From the NCBI GenBank assembly GCA_002746365.1, contig NVWZ01000025.1, forward strand, positions 14,001-19,721: a stretch of DNA of 5,721 bases, in the 5' to 3' direction. A model generated the notes under the pieces. It was not told the origin of the DNA and did not search any database. It was given only the letters and a program-made list of their open reading frames with translations. Positions 5,205 to 5,721 of the stretch are shown here, piece by piece. This DNA comes from Thiotrichaceae bacterium. GTDB taxonomy: Bacteria > Pseudomonadota > Gammaproteobacteria > SZUA-229. The position numbers were made by a program, and so were the translations under genes. How positions within the stretch are numbered: position 1 is the stretch's first letter; every line of letters starts with the position of its first letter.

Positions 5205-5721
5205 CTAAACCCTGTTTTTTTCTTCAACCAAACATTCGCCGCTTGCTTTTAATTGCTGCCGTACATGTTCCGCAAAACCAGTACCCGATTCAGTATAGAA
5301 ATTAAACGTAGCATGCACACCTTCGTCTTCAAGAAGTTTTCTATCATCCTCATAACGGGTTACGGCTGCAATAAAACCGGTATAACCTTCAGCCTTAAGT
5401 AGCTCTACCGTTTGAAGCATATCTTTCAGGGTTGGCATTGCCAACATAACTAAACGCAATTTATTCACATTAACGCCACGCCAAAAATCCACGTCTTCTG
5501 CATCACCGGCCTTTACACGTAAATTTTGTTTTTTATGACGAGCGACCTGATCAGTATCAGAATCAACCCCACAAACTTTTTCACCAAACACCTCACGCAT
5601 CGACATAAATGCACCCCGACCCACACGACCCATACCTAATACTAAAATTTCTGCATCACCTAAATCAGCCGGCAAATCTTTAGGTAAACGCGTTGAAGAT
5701 TCGAAGCGATGAAACAATTTT
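5205..5721 (-). CDS. Kef-type cation:proton antiporter, C-terminal RCK (TrkA-N) domain, partial
   Basis: The open frame runs off the right edge of the window, so only the last 170 or so residues are visible. A TTG at 5715-5717 is more likely an internal Leu than a start. About 20 linker residues lead into a Rossmann-type RCK domain. It shows the glycine motif GMGRVGRG, the acidic residue ending the second strand in GVDSD, GDAEDVDFW, VMLAMP, and the terminal NFYTESGTGFAEHV. This pattern is typical of the cytoplasmic regulatory domain of Kef/CPA2 cation:proton antiporters, which binds nucleotides or glutathione conjugates and gates the membrane part. The TM domain would lie to the right of the window. 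The visible part is intact and ends with TAG at 5205-5207, facing the DUF523 gene. A free-standing RCK protein cannot be excluded. Confidence 0.82.
   Translation of the reverse strand, partial: KLFHRFESSTRLPKDLPADLGDAEILVLGMGRVGRGAFMSMREVFGEKVCGVDSDTDQVARHKKQNLRVKAGDAEDVDFWRGVNVNKLRLVMLAMPTLKDMLQTVELLKAEGYTGFIAAVTRYEDDRKLLEDEGVHATFNFYTESGTGFAEHVRQQLKASGECLVEEKNRV

Noticed and set aside
5715..5717. TTG as the true start of the RCK-domain protein
   Set aside because: The frame is open to the window edge, and the family normally has a long membrane domain before this linker, so truncation by the window is simpler.

Overview
The window looks like ordinary chromosome from a non-enteric gammaproteobacterium of moderate G+C. 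The ferrochelatase aligns, from memory, along most of its length with the enterobacterial HemH type. The proton-translocating transhydrogenase is encoded by three genes, as in Rhodospirillum rubrum, rather than by the two-gene enterobacterial pntAB. The genus cannot be fixed from the sequence alone.

Layout. Positions 20-50 hold a strong, symmetrical rho-independent terminator that closes the leftward transhydrogenase operon. Positions 80-2990 (minus strand, transcribed right to left) carry pntAA (alpha-1, NAD(H)-binding domain I), pntAB (alpha-2, a small membrane subunit) and pntB (beta, membrane domain plus NADP(H)-binding domain III). Positions 2991-3177 are an A+T-rich divergent intergenic region that must hold the starts of both transcription units. 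Positions 3178-4281 (plus) are hemH, with a GTG start. Positions 4289-4486 are three tandem 66-bp repeat units placed directly between hemH and the next gene. That gene, ending at 5005, encodes a DUF523 (TudS-like, Fe-S thiouracil desulfurase family) protein. Positions 5006-5204 are a gene-free convergent region with a small hairpin terminator, a degenerate hairpin repeat and an inverted repeat. From 5205 to the right edge (minus) is the C-terminal RCK/TrkA-N domain of a Kef-type cation:proton antiporter, cut by the window.

Functional picture. The three pnt genes together give a complete transhydrogenase that uses the proton gradient to reduce NADP+ with NADH. HemH performs the last step of haem synthesis. 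The DUF523 protein probably acts on thiolated pyrimidines with a [4Fe-4S] cluster. The Kef-like protein would be a ligand-gated cation/proton antiporter. I see no pathway linking all four.

The most unusual feature is the hemH-DUF523 junction. The 66-bp period is a multiple of three, so the repeats stay open in the DUF523 frame. No ATG, GTG or TTG lies between the repeats and the conserved domain. The expected start position instead carries ATC behind a GAGGGGG Shine-Dalgarno-like stretch. The DUF523 protein is therefore either read from inside hemH with a repeat-encoded N-terminal extension, started at a non-canonical codon, or decaying. I found no CRISPR array, transposase, tRNA, rRNA or defence gene, and nothing that amounts to a wholly new system.
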